Positions 53,101-64,000 of a DNA stretch of 64,000 nucleotides are shown one piece after another. The notes below the pieces were generated by a model that saw only the letters and a program-made list of their open reading frames with translations, had not been told where the DNA came from and made no database searches. This DNA comes from Ricordea florida. Lineage: Eukaryota > Cnidaria > Anthozoa > Corallimorpharia > Ricordeidae. The stretch's first letter is position 1; every line of letters begins with the position of its first letter. Both the position numbers and the translations under genes were made by a program. The stretch lies in assembly GCA_949710005.1 (NCBI GenBank), contig OX453274.1, forward strand, positions 34,417,714-34,481,713. Reading direction: 5' to 3'.

Positions 53101-53258
53101 TTTTAGTATAAATCTACTAGCGTTCTATCACAAATGCCGCGCTATGATTGGCTACGCTACCCACTGTCTATTCTGTGACAGATAGTGAGTAGCGTAATGG
53201 CGGCTGCTTCTTCACGTTTTCGAAGTGTCCGTGAACGACTAGTAGATTTATACTAAAA
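53101..53258. repeat. MITE with 20-bp inverted ends
   Basis: TTTTAGTATAAATCTACTAG on the left and its exact complement on the right; internal near-palindrome around the ACCCACTGTCTATTCTGTGA region. Confidence 0.8.
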
Positions 53259-53325
53259 CAATTAGATTATTTGCTCTCAATTTCTATGCGTGATAGAAAT
53301 CTCGAGCTCATAATCTAATTGTTTA
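53259..53325. repeat. Short copy of the 2171 hairpin family
   Basis: Ends CAATTAGATTAT and complement ATAATCTAATTG, with TTTCTATG and GAGCTC as in 2171-2274. It directly abuts the preceding MITE. Confidence 0.6.
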
Positions 53326-53601
53326 ATAGTACGTTTTTGGTCACTGTCCTTTCTTGCGCTGTGCATTCCAACAAATGCAGGGCCAGCTTTTTCCTTTTTG
53401 AACACTAGTCCTATCCACTGATAAAGGAGAAAGAATGAAGAACTCCCAATAGCTTCCCTCTTCTTTACACACAACAACTAGATCTCAATCAACACTGGAG
53501 GTATTTTGCGGATCTCAAGGGAAATAGTGCATCAAAGAATTATAAATACAGCTAGCTATATAATAATAAATTTTAAAACACTAGTTTACAAGGATTTTTT
53601 G

Positions 53602-56600
53602 TTATCTTCTTCGTATCTGCTGAGCCTTCTTTTTGTTCTTAAATGCATCGTCGAGTTGACCTTGCAACTGGTCAGCTGGAACTCCTTGCACAATCTGACT
53701 TGCTTGCTGAAGGAATGGAATCACCTGACACAACAAGTTTGAATTATTAATTCTGTTTCTGCACAGTACACAATAAACATCACTTTTAAATAACCAAGCT
53801 TCTAATCTATAGCCAATCCTAAAACAGCTGCCTTCATCCCCCCCTTTGACTTTACAGTCATGTGAGACTACAATTTAGAGAATTGTATTTTACAGCTTAA
53901 AATCCTTTTAGGACATTGATAGCATTTTTCGCGCTCAAGAAATAGTTATTCACCAACAGAAAGCGTACTGTTGAACAGTATTAAAAGTTTCAACTTTCCC
54001 TTACAACTACCACTACTGTGCACTCAGGATTAGCTAAATATTCAGTTTTCCTAGCATGTGCAGTCTGTGTAGTCCTTTCCTTTTTCACCAATAATAAACT
54101 TGTTAAGAGAATCAACAAGTTGTGGTTATACTGCCCTATCAAAGCCAAGGAGTACTTCCATAATGATTTTAACCTATTAAGCCCCAATATCAATATTCAT
54201 TTTCTCCTAATTGTTCTCATTATTTGTTGTGGTACTAGTTTGGAGAATTTGTTCAAATATCAATACAAATCTTTTTTGGTGATCATTTTTGTTATTCTTA
54301 TAACATGAATGGTTGATGAACAGTGAATATTGTAATGAGAAATTAGATGCTGATTACCACTGGGAGTTGAAATACCAGTGCAGTTTGATTAAAGGACACA
54401 ATATTTGCATACTGAAGGTAACCCAAAATGTTGAATCCCTGTGATAATGGGACACTACAAAGAAGAATAGCAAAAGACTAAACAGTCACCTTATTATGGT
54501 AGAAAGCTAACAGGATCAGGAGCATAAGCAGTGGTAACGTCAGAATGGAGCCTTGAGTTGGCTCAGGTTCTGCTTTACGTTGCTGAAAGAAAATAAATGT
54601 ATAACTTAATAAACAAACTCAAGATACTGACTCCTTCCACTGATGTGAAAGATCTCAATGACAAACCCTCCTTAGCAGTACTGATAGTTTAGGAAAAAAA
54701 AAATCAATGACAGATCAGGCATACTACATAATTTGACCTTTTTCATAATGATGTCCTAGAGAGTGCTCTGTTTGTTAAATCAACATCTCCAAAATATTGG
54801 CTCTTTGTTGTATATATTTAGGTCTCTAGTAATACATGTAATAACTGCCACCCAGTTAGCTCAGTTGGTAAAGCGCTGGCCTGTTGAGCGGCTGGTCGTG
54901 AGTTCAAACCTTGGCCGAACCAACACTCAAGGTCTTAAAATAATTGAGGAGAATGTGCTGCCTTTATCATGGCACCTGCAAATGTATTCCAGTCTTCTCA
55001 GATAAGGACGATAAACCATAGGCCCCGTCTCACAGCACTGTTCTTGTTGGATGTTAAAGATCCCACAATAATGTTCGCAAAGAGTAAGAGACGTAGATCC
55101 CAGTGTTGTGGTTGACCTTTGAAATAGTTGACTAAATCAGGGCCACAATTTTGTTAGCCTATGGCTATTACGTGCTACCCTGTATAAACAAAGTCTTTAT
55201 TATGATGATGATGATGACGACGGCTACAATAATGATGATTACGGTATTATTATTTTTACTATTATTATTAGTATTATTTTTACTATTTAGAGTTATAAGC
55301 TGGTAACCTCACCTCTGGCTCAAACTTCAAAGCAACATGAGCTCGTATCCCTGTGGCAGTAACTGTGGATTCTGGCAGGGTATACTGATAGTTAACTGTG
55401 GAAAGTGATGAATCCAACCGAACAACATAAATCTGTCCATCATTGGGAACAGATGGGAACTGGAAGTAGCTTGCAACACTGACATGCGTTGTAAAAACTG
55501 GAGAATCTTGGTTGTTCTCTGGGTATAGTGCAACCTGTTAAAGGAGATAACCTGCTTAGAAACACAAGTTAAGTAGTAAAGATAATGAGCCAATTTAATT
55601 CAAGGTCTCAGTACAAGAGGAAAATGGGCACAAATCCATTAACCTTTTAAGCACTAAGAGTGACTTTATAGATTTTACTCTGGCTCACACCAGACAATTT
55701 TACCCGGCACAGGGAGACCCCTCAGGGCTTAAAGGGTTAAAAAAACCATCTCCCTTAACCCTTTAAGCCCCAAGAGTGACTTAACAGATTTTACTCTGGG
55801 TAATGCCAGACAATTTTACTCGTCACAGGGTTAACTGTTCTGCAGTTTCAGCAATGATTTGCAAGAGGTTGCTGTGGGAGTTTAAGTGACTTTTTGCAAT
55901 CCTTCAAGGCTTGTATGCTTGATAAAGCAAACATCACAGGAGCGACTGAATGGAAGAAAAATAAAAACAGTGTTTTATGGTCAGCAGCTAACACAAAAAA
56001 CACTTACACTGCAATGAGCTCTCTTTCTATTTGTTCCTAAATGTGTATGCCCAAGATTTACTATACCACTTGGTTTATAAATATTAGAGGTAGGCCTTAT
56101 TTTTCAGAATTAATGTAAGGTTGAAATGTGAATTTCCAGTTTTTTTTTTTAAATGAATTGCTCTAAATTTTCTGCCAGTTTGTATTTTGTTTCAAAATAA
56201 CCAGAGGGATATGGGATAACATCATTGTGTATTGTGTATTCTTTTAAACTCTTTAGCTGGAGATGACAAAATAGATATCAATCAAGCTAGTTATTTCAGA
56301 ATCACCCCCACAAACTTTCTTGGATATCATGGAGGCTCAAAAACGTTCCTTCAGGTAAAACCAAAAAAGTTAAGTGTAGAGATGAAAACCTAAAATGGAC
56401 TAAATTACCTTAAGTGATGAGAGAAATTGACGTTCAGTAACCACATTTCCTGTGATATCAAACTGATTGACATGTCGGAAGACAATCAAGTTAACCTTCT
56501 GGAGATCAGAACCTGAGACCTAAAACAGAACAAGATTATGTTTAATACAAAGGATGCAAGATTTTCATATTAACACATGTATTAAACTTATGCATTGTTT

Positions 56601-56786
56601 TGTAGTAATTAATAACATATTGTTATTACAACTATAATTATAACTAATATTATCATTGCAATTACTTGTCTGCATTTATTCAATTCTGGTCTGGAGAGGA
56701 CCAGTACAAATTAAAACTATAATTATTATTGTTGTTGTAGTTGTTAATTCCAATTTTTAAGTTTGATTTTTGAAATATTATTATTA

Positions 56787-56820
<34 letters not shown>

Positions 56821-59800
56821 AACATAACACTTATGCTCTGGCAGATGCTATACCAATTTTACATCAAAGAAGTTAAGCCATAGCCAATGGCCAAAGGTTC
56901 TTTGGGTCAATTCTCCTAATTCAGCTTTCTGACACCTTCCTTAGAATCACTATTGTTCCTAGCAAGGATGTTTTCTGCAACAATCCCATACTGATGGTAA
57001 TTCCTAACTTCACAGGCCGTGCATTTAACCTTTTAGTTACTACTACAAGTGAAACAACAACTATAGGTACCACTTCTAGGTGTCTGATCCCCCATACTTT
57101 CCCAATAATTATTTCTCTATAGCTTCTGATATTTCTAAACCTTTTCACCTTCTTTCACCGTCTTTCTCATGCACCCTGTGATCCCACAGTGATGCAATAT
57201 AATTATCATTAACATTATTATTATTATTAGTATTGCTATCAGTATCATTAACTCAAGCCATATGCAGTGCAACTATTTCACCTGACTGTAACCATAAAAC
57301 CAATGAGAAAACTCATCTATTAGTTGAAAATAATAATAATCAGCATTATCAAATTAGCTAACTAATCTGATTGGAAATTAAGTATCCTTTTAAACAAAAG
57401 GCAGCTAGTTTGAGGTTTTTCACGGTTGATAGTTAAGCTAAGGATAAAGTCTCACATCACAAGTCTGTAGTGGTTTATAAAATTAATATTAGCCTTATGT
57501 CTAAGTTAGTCATGCTTAAGTTGTATGCAGTTACCTGTATGTCAATGAAAGATGGCGAAGCTCGTTCAATATGAGGGTTACTGTCCCCTGCTTTAACACG
57601 AACTCTGTACATACAGCCAGGCTGAAAGAGACACCTATCAAATTAAGTTCTATGTGCAAATGTTTAAGCACATGCAACAGTCAGAGAAAAAGAATGAAAA
57701 ATTTGTTGCTCATTTGACAGGCTCCAATCAAGATCTCTTTTAACAGAGACTGTGTGTACTGTACACTGTCAAACTCTTTACTTTACCCACAATACTCAAG
57801 CAGAGGTCTAATACTCTCATTTGGGTATGAACATCTGTACTTCCATTGAGGACGACTGCCAGGTCACTCATGTGCCTTTTCATGCTTCTCTCATTGACCA
57901 CAATCACTCAAGAATTTCCAATCTCACTGTCTTATTCATCCCATGGATACAGCATACATGCACTATCTCAGCTTATTTTTACCATTTTCACAGCCTACCT
58001 GAAGACCCCTCAGCCTGTACTGCCCGTCCTGATCAGACACTGTTTCCTCTTGAAACGATTCACAGCTGTCAAGACCAACAGCCTGTCAAATATCAAACCA
58101 GATTAATTATTATTGAACAATGTCCACACTGCTTTGATCGTCAACTTGAAAATGGAGGCAAGACTTCTTTCAATTGTATTTACATTATGTCACATTACTT
58201 TACATAACTCTACAGTTCATTACTGACACTAAGACGTATTTCAAATACCAAACCGTTCCAGTAATCTTTTACACAAAGATTTGAACTTTTTGTTATCATT
58301 ACAGTTGTTTACTGATTTGATTTGGACACTGAGTTACAGTTTTCTAAACATACAGAGGTTACAAAAGCACAATAATAATTGATAGACAAACCTCAACTGC
58401 TACTCCTTTCTCTGGTTCACCATTAAGAGAAGAAATAAGACCGAAGCAGCTACAATTACAAAAATTAAAAAGTTTGAATGCTTCAGTTTAAAAAGACAGA
58501 CAGCAAAAATAAATGTATGAGAATAACCGGTGAGGAATTCACAAAGGATCTACTGGATTTGATGCTGCTTGCAAACCCAAACACTCTAGCTTTTAAATAA
58601 AATACATTTTCCCACATGATGAGACAGATACAAGTGAGAGTTTTTCAAAAAGCTCAAATTGCATGAGCAACTTCAGCAAGTGCAATTTGAGCTTTTTGGT
58701 AAAATGAAAAGTGTAAATAAATCTCAAATTGAATGAGAAAACTGCATGATTTCCTATAATTATATGCAAAACAGTTTGATTTGTACATTGCACTGGTGTT
58801 ACACTTGAACTATGCTGTTCTTAGTAATCTCAATCCAGTAGTATTTTCATGTATAATTATTATTAGGTGAGAAATACTGGCCATGATAAAGAAACTGAGC
58901 ATTAGGGGATGGGAAGCTTGATGGGCATTGAACAAGGCTGGGCCTTAAAAAAAAAAAAACCTTGCAAAACCCATTGACTCCCAACTAAAAACCTCCCACA
59001 GAAAGACAATAAGAGTGATCTGACTTTAGAGGTCGTAGATAATTCTTGGGTATAGGAAACATCTACAGTACAAAATTAATGTACTTTTTCTTTATAGCCA
59101 AGCTGAATGAAAAATGCTGATTATTTGGAGCATCTGGAGACTGCCAAAGAACGACCCTGATCAGTTATAAATGAAAGAGATGAACTACAGATTTCCGAGT
59201 GCTATGACAAGTGTGCAAGCAGCTTGTTTCACCTGAATGCCACACGCTTTCCTTTCACCTGAAGTTGCACAGTCGAGCCTTCTGCAACATCAATCATCTG
59301 AAAGAGGAACAAATTATAACATTACCTGATTTATACAGTCACACCTTGATCATTTCTGGAACTGAGTAGTACATGTAATATCCTTGGTGAGAACCATACA
59401 CTTCTTCAGATAAGAAAATGGGTAAATCAAATGAGTTGATTAAGTAAGTTATACCACTGTAAGGTAAAAGGGAGGTGCTGACGTTTCGAGCGTTGGCCCT
59501 TCGTCGGAGTGACGAAGGGCTAACGCTCGAAACGTCAGCACCTCCCTTTTACCTTACGGTGGTATAACTTACTTAATCAACTCGTTTGATTTACCCATTT
59601 TCTTGTGCTTCAATTCCCCACCGAGGCAGCACCAGTTTCTTTACAAACTATCTCCACAATACTTCTTCAGATATACTAGTCTACAGAATTTGGTATTAGA
59701 TTGAACAAGATCCTTGAGTGAACAATTTTTTAAATTTCAGTAAAGAAATCCTTACCTTCTACATGGAAGTGCAAGTGAATGAAAGGGAAATTCACAAAAA

Positions 59801-62800
59801 AATTCTTCCAAGATGACTGGATATTTGTCTTGTTCTTTTTTTCTGGGTAGCATGGACCTCAGTCCTTAAAAATGCAAGGAAGCACTTGGCCACTATCCAG
59901 CCCTCTTGATATACGGTAACAAGTGGTCAATAACCCATATTAAATAGATTTAGGCAAACCTAAAAGCGGAGCTCCTCACACAGTCCCCCCAAAAATGCTT
60001 GAAAACTTGTAGAAAGAACTCAGCTTTATGCTTATGTCCCTCCAAAAACGCTTGAAAACTTGTAGGAAGAAAATGTTTCCTCCAAAACCGCTATGAATAA
60101 TCCGTTTCTTCAGCAAAACATTGTAGACTGCTGTAGACTGCTGGCTGTAGGTTGTGTAGCCGCGGCAAGCCGTGAAAAACAAAGCCTCGTTTCGGTTTAA
60201 GACCTTCTAAATATCCCGGATGACTATGGCCGCCATGTTGGGGCAACGTCGTCGTCGTCGTCGTCGCTAGGCGCACACGCCCGCGAGCCATTCCGCTAGC
60301 CACGATGACCATGAAAACTCAAACGCATGGTTTTCTCAATTTCTATCCTCGCACGGTAGTTATGGGGCTCCGCTCTGCGGCTCTTCGAGCCGCTGTGGAG
60401 CTCCGCTATAATTTATGATGTGGCTGGTTCCGCAAGTGGGCAAGATGAGGTAACTCCTGAGTTGAGATTGGCTACAGTACCTGAGCAGGCAAGATGGCCT
60501 ATCTTGCCTGCTTGGGATTTCCTGTGTTGTCCCGAGAAACAAAATGAACTAAAATGTCCAAATAATAAATCCTTTCTTGCACAAGCTTGTTTGGTCAAGA
60601 TGGCTGGATATCAGCCTCATTCTTGTTTTAATTTTTATTAACCTCAATTAAGTCTCGGCCAATAAAAATGCAAACTATGCAACCAATTAGCCAATACGCA
60701 GCCATCTTGACCTTGCGCATGGTCAATATTGCAGATATACATTCAATGTTATTATATTTTGAAACCAGCTTACCTGTGAAGCAGGAGAGAAAGTGTATTC
60801 TTTCAGCATTGGACGGAAGAAGTACTGTCCTGGGCCCTGAAAAGAACACAACCCTTAGCAGAACTTTAAAATTTAACACACAAAAAATTCCACACAAAAA
60901 TCAATGTTAAATTTATACATGTTTTTTTTTGGGAACAAAGATATACATGTACAATGTCACAATTATACTTAACTCACCAAGTTAACGAACACCATGGTTC
61001 CATTATCCACGGTGACATTATTACTACGGAACTGTCCAGCACTTAGAGACAGAAGAACGGCAGGGAGTGGTTGGTCATCTTCATCTGTTACCTGTTTGCA
61101 GAAGTGGATGCATTACTAACTTATACAAACTGTATGTGGTACCAATCAATATTACACTATACCAAGGGCTAAAAACCAAAAATATCTCAAGAATCATTGA
61201 TATAACATTATTACAGAAGCAGAATCTCTTTCTACCATTTATTTGTATGCTCTATCCATATGCCCTACTGCTCTGTGTTGCATTCTTGTCAGTTTTTCTA
61301 TTGTCAGCGGCACCATCCAAATTGTTTGTGGTATTTATAATTTGCCTTCGTCACTACCACAGCCTATGTGTTTTGAATTTTGGCAATAAATAACTTACAA
61401 TATAAGACATTTATAAGATGCAAATTCAAAAAAAAAAAATGCAGGAACGGCAAAGAAGCAATTTACAAATCTGAAGCGTTTATACCTCTACCCATGATCT
61501 TCTGACTAAAGGGGAAATATCTGCAAGTTTTCATTTAATTCCATTTATTATAGTTTCATTCCTGTTCATAGTTGTTAGGAATACTTTCTTTATTTTTAGT
61601 CAAATCATTTTGTGTATGAAATGAAATGAGTTTGGAGTTTTATCTGTTGGTTGGAACGATTGTTGCAACTTACACTTTGAAAGACATTAATTTTCCCGTC
61701 AATTTCCAAGGTCCAACACTTTTTTCAACATTCATAGCACAAGAGAAACTAAATCCTTCTAATAGCTTTCTTTACTTTTACCTATTTAAATCATTGTACA
61801 TCTTCTTTCATTTTTTATCCACAAGTATTTTTGCTTTGCTTGTTGATCTATGCTTTGCTGTTCTTGCTGATCGGTGTAACAATTTTGTACAATGGAATTC
61901 TAACCTTAAGGAAATCCATTCCTATATGCCCAATGTTTGTTTTAGACTTTCTTGCCACATAGCATTATTTTTGTTCATCTTAAATGTTACATGAATGAGG
62001 GAACGAAACTGAAACTGAAACTGAAAATGATACTATACTGGTGAGGGACTTTCCACGAAGTCTGGCACATAGGGCAACATTCTTCAGCATGTAACTGACA
62101 ATATCTGCTTATTACATTCTGTTAATTCAATATGGCCAGAGTTCTTACCAGTATTTCTATCTGACCCAGTTTCAATGCTTGAAAGTGTCCATATTTGCCA
62201 GTAACAGGACTTAAAACAAAGCCTGGCTTGCTGGCTGCCTACAGATAAGACCAGAAAAAAAATCCAGTTACACAGAGTGCAAATATCATTACGATGACTG
62301 TAACAAAGCACTTTATTACTTCAGACTACAGACAGACATTAATAAAATCACTCTATAGGCAGGGTTGTCACTAAGATTTCAAGTTGCCGGGTAATTGTTG
62401 TTAGTAGCCGGGGAGGTCGCAAGCGGTCATGTTGCACTCCCCCCCCCCCCCAACACACAAACACACACACAACACGCTTTAGAAGCGCAACTTCTACCAT
62501 TTTCCAAAAGTAGCCGGGGGTTAGGCTCCGAGTAGCCGGGGGAAAGCCCTGGCCCCGGGCCTTTAGTGACAACCCTGTATAGGTAACAAAAACTTAATTA
62601 ACACTTACTAGAAAGTATTCTATGCCTCCATGAAGGGGTCCCACTCTGAAATAAAATGACATAAAATGTCATTTTTGCAACATTGAAAATAAAGGGCTGG
62701 CAAATTATATACATGTTGAGGGGTGATGTCATTATGACTTCTGCCTCAAAAACCTTGGTGTGATTTTGTAATACTTGGAGTCAAGTGTTACAATGTAAAA

Positions 62801-63668
62801 ACAGTGCTATATTTGTTAAAGTAACCACAGAAATTGTTTCTTCCACTCTGCATCACATGGTTGTTTGGAAAATTGTTATTGGTTCCTGTTCACTTGTCCC
62901 TTAATACAAGAAGATGCCTCCCTTTGCATTGTCCTACATATAGGTGTTGTGGTCTAATTCTATCCTTAGTTTTGATCTAATGTTCTTTGTTTCAAACTCA
63001 TTATCATACATTACCTCCCCCCAAAAAGGACAATGAAATTTAAACCCAGGATAAAATTGAACCACAACATAATTACACACTACCATATAGATCATGAACT
63101 AGCTGCAAAATAGAAGCCAGTAGACTCCAATTTCATCAGAAATCATACAAATAATATCAAAATTGGATTACTATATAGTGGAAGAGGTGATTTGAAACAG
63201 TTAATTAATGTTTAGTAAGGTAGAAAATTGACCTTGGGAAAAGGTGGAATGGATGAAAATGTTCCCAAATAAAAATACTAAGCATAGTTATAATTATTGA
63301 AGAGCTGTGTGTAAAAGGGGCAGAAATCTGTTTTCGGCCAATTTAATTTTTGCCAGATTGACCCAATTTTTCATACATGGACTTGTCTTCGGGTGATAAG
63401 CAAGGTCCTGCAATTTTGACATCAGATTCCCATTCATTTACAAAACAAGGCATGCAAGGCAAGCCCTTTAATTATCCTTTACTAACAGTGCACCTGTATC
63501 TGCCTTGATCATCAGTCTCCACTCTGATTTCACTGTCTGGGTCCACTACTGATGGGTCACTCTGTGATGTGATGAGAATCTCCACCCCTTTTAAGGGCGG
63601 AGTCACTTGCCCTTCAACAAATACCCCTTGTTTTCCTTGAAATTCTGCTTGAGCTGCTGGGCAGTCGT
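53602..63668 (-). CDS. NOMO1: NOMO (nodal modulator), last 13 coding exons
   Basis: Exons, all in phase: 63668-63494, 62645-62609, 62238-62149, 61091-60978, 60836-60774, 59297-59233, 58449-58392, 58082-57999, 57621-57535, 56519-56409, 55534-55313, 54582-54490, 53724-53602 (stop at 53602-53604). They give about 440 C-terminal residues. NOMO is an ER membrane protein with a large lumenal region of repeated beta-sandwich domains; with nicalin and TMEM147 it forms the complex that assists multipass membrane protein insertion. Seen here: domain-type repeats (GQVTPPLKGVEI, DDQPLPAVLLSL, SSLNGEPEKGVAVE, GQYRLRGL), the conserved PGQYFFRPMLKEY, one membrane helix (LTLPLLMLLILLAF) in exon 12 and a short basic cytoplasmic tail ending IRRR. 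The N-terminal part lies beyond the right edge. The symbol is by family; paralogues cannot be separated. Confidence 0.93.
54173..54370. mobile_element. PiggyBac-type MITE, diverged copy
   Basis: Aligns with 45114-45314 over its length (shared AAGCCCCAATATCAATATTC and CAGTGAATATTGTAATGAGA). A left TTAA is present at 54169-54172; the right end is degraded. It lies in an intron of NOMO. Confidence 0.65.
54847..55137 (+). repeat. tRNA-derived SINE, copy 3
   Basis: Plus-strand copy. Head TTAGCTCAGTTGGTAAAGCG and GAGTTCAAACC (A and B boxes), then ACACTCAAGGTCTTAAAATA and the body shared with copies 1 and 2, ending near GTTGTGGTTGACCTTTG. It lies in an intron of NOMO. Confidence 0.8.
55643..55830. 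mobile_element. Two adjacent small piggyBac-type MITEs
   Basis: 55643-55736 is bounded by TTAA (55639-55642, 55737-55740). 55759-55830 is bounded by TTAA (55755-55758, 55831-55834). Both contain AAGAGTGACTT and AGATTTTACTCTGG and start CC(C/T)TTTAAGC, so one is a shortened relative of the other. They lie in an intron of NOMO. Confidence 0.7.
56770..56818. repeat. ATT microsatellite
   Basis: Run of ATT triplets in an intron of NOMO. Confidence 0.9.
59413..59603. repeat. Hairpin MITE with ~88-bp arms
   Basis: Long near-perfect inverted repeat. Outer ends AGAAAATGGGTAAATCAAAT and complement; centre GCCCTTCGTC, GGAGT, GACGAAGGGC. The TCGAAACGTCAGC motif in the arms is common in cnidarian repeats as I recall. 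It lies in an intron of NOMO. Confidence 0.85.
62360..62577. mobile_element. Short hAT-like MITE, copy 2
   Basis: Same family and orientation as 47777-47989: ends CAGGGTTGTCACTAAG and TTAGTGACAACCCTG, C-run and CA-rich centre, GTAGCCGGGGGTTAGGCTCC. It is flanked by a perfect 6-bp direct repeat TATAGG (62354-62359, 62578-62583). It lies in an intron of NOMO. Confidence 0.85.
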
Positions 63669-64000
63669 CTTAAGCAAAAGTGTACCACAAAAGAAGACAA
63701 CAGTTTAATATTCAATCAATAAATAATTTAGGGGAAAGCATGGTAATGTAGTGGTTAGTGCACTGAATTTCTAGAGAGGTCCAAGTTTTGTACCCAAATT
63801 ACAAAATTGAAGTTTTGCAAAAAAGGGCAACTAAAAATGAAACATGAAATTTAATATCCTGGCATATATATTTTTTTAGTCAGCTTTAACACCCTTCACC
63901 TGTATATGCAATTCAACAGTGTCATGTAGTACTCTTGTTTAACTCTACTTTGTTGCAAAGGAACATATCAAACTGTTTAAAGTTTACTTTTATTACATGG
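63669..64000. other. NOMO intron running off the right edge
   Basis: Intron sequence upstream of the first visible NOMO exon. A short tRNA-like stretch (GTAGTGGTTAGTGCACTGAA, near 63751) may be the head of another SINE. Nothing else is seen. Confidence 0.5.

Larger units (their letters stand above)
51884..53601. other. Region between HINFP and NOMO
   Basis: Presumably the 3' untranslated regions of the two convergent genes plus repeats. A 65-base block at 52618-52680 matches 51297-51362 (shared GCTTAAAATGCACATAATTT). Hairpins lie at 52764-52901, 53101-53258 and 53259-53325. No further gene is seen. Confidence 0.55.

Noticed and set aside
61067..61994. Plus-strand hydrophobic proteins in NOMO introns
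   Set aside because: AT-rich intronic frames opposite a well-supported minus-strand gene; hydrophobicity follows from T-rich codons.

Overview
The window is nuclear DNA of an animal. Spliced genes with consensus GT-AG introns, tRNA-derived SINEs, non-LTR retrotransposon fragments and many short palindromic transposons make it eukaryotic. Gene content (HINFP, PUS7L-like, NOMO, Ly6/uPAR-like proteins), AT-rich sequence and the type of Polinton suggest a cnidarian, probably an anthozoan such as a coral. The species is an inference; nothing in the window names it.

Layout. 1-11.5 kb: a three-exon plus-strand gene for an unrecognised, probably myristoylated Cys/His protein (1792-4697); a split minus-strand Ly6/uPAR-like gene (6611-8703); an uninterrupted plus-strand Ly6/uPAR-like gene (11110-11532); and several MITE-like elements. 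12,040-27,180: a 15.1-kb Polinton/Maverick (virus-like DNA transposon) with ~241-bp terminal inverted repeats and a CATCA target duplication. It carries a protein-primed DNA polymerase B, a retroviral-type integrase, a packaging ATPase fused in frame to the first half of a major capsid protein, two larger putative virion proteins, six smaller proteins (most with membrane segments), and a zinc-repeat protein. The zinc-repeat gene is split by a 1.1-kb piggyBac-type element inserted at TTAA. 28.5-44.3 kb: a complete 16-exon PUS7L-like pseudouridine synthase gene on the minus strand, its introns full of repeats. 44.45-51.9 kb: a complete seven-exon HINFP gene on the plus strand, whose start codon lies only ~160 bp from that of the PUS7L-like gene (head-to-head pair). 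53.6-63.7 kb: the last 13 coding exons of NOMO on the minus strand; its 5' part lies beyond the right edge.

The Polinton is the most interesting region. Every ORF is open and the terminal repeats are almost identical, so insertion looks recent. Three points stand out. First, the capsid-ATPase fusion lacks the second capsid jelly roll, and no adenain-type maturation protease was recognised, so the copy may be unable to form virions while keeping replication and integration genes. Second, an AT-rich motif related to TTTAAAGAT lies just upstream of almost every element gene and inside both terminal repeats, and looks like a shared virus-type promoter. Third, the two terminal genes both start inside the terminal repeat and share a SAP-like N-terminus; the left one is interrupted by the piggyBac-type insert exactly in that domain, with reading frames that agree on either side.

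All domain calls come from reading the sequence and knowledge of the families; no database search was run. Splice sites were chosen by consensus and by agreement of reading-frame phase.
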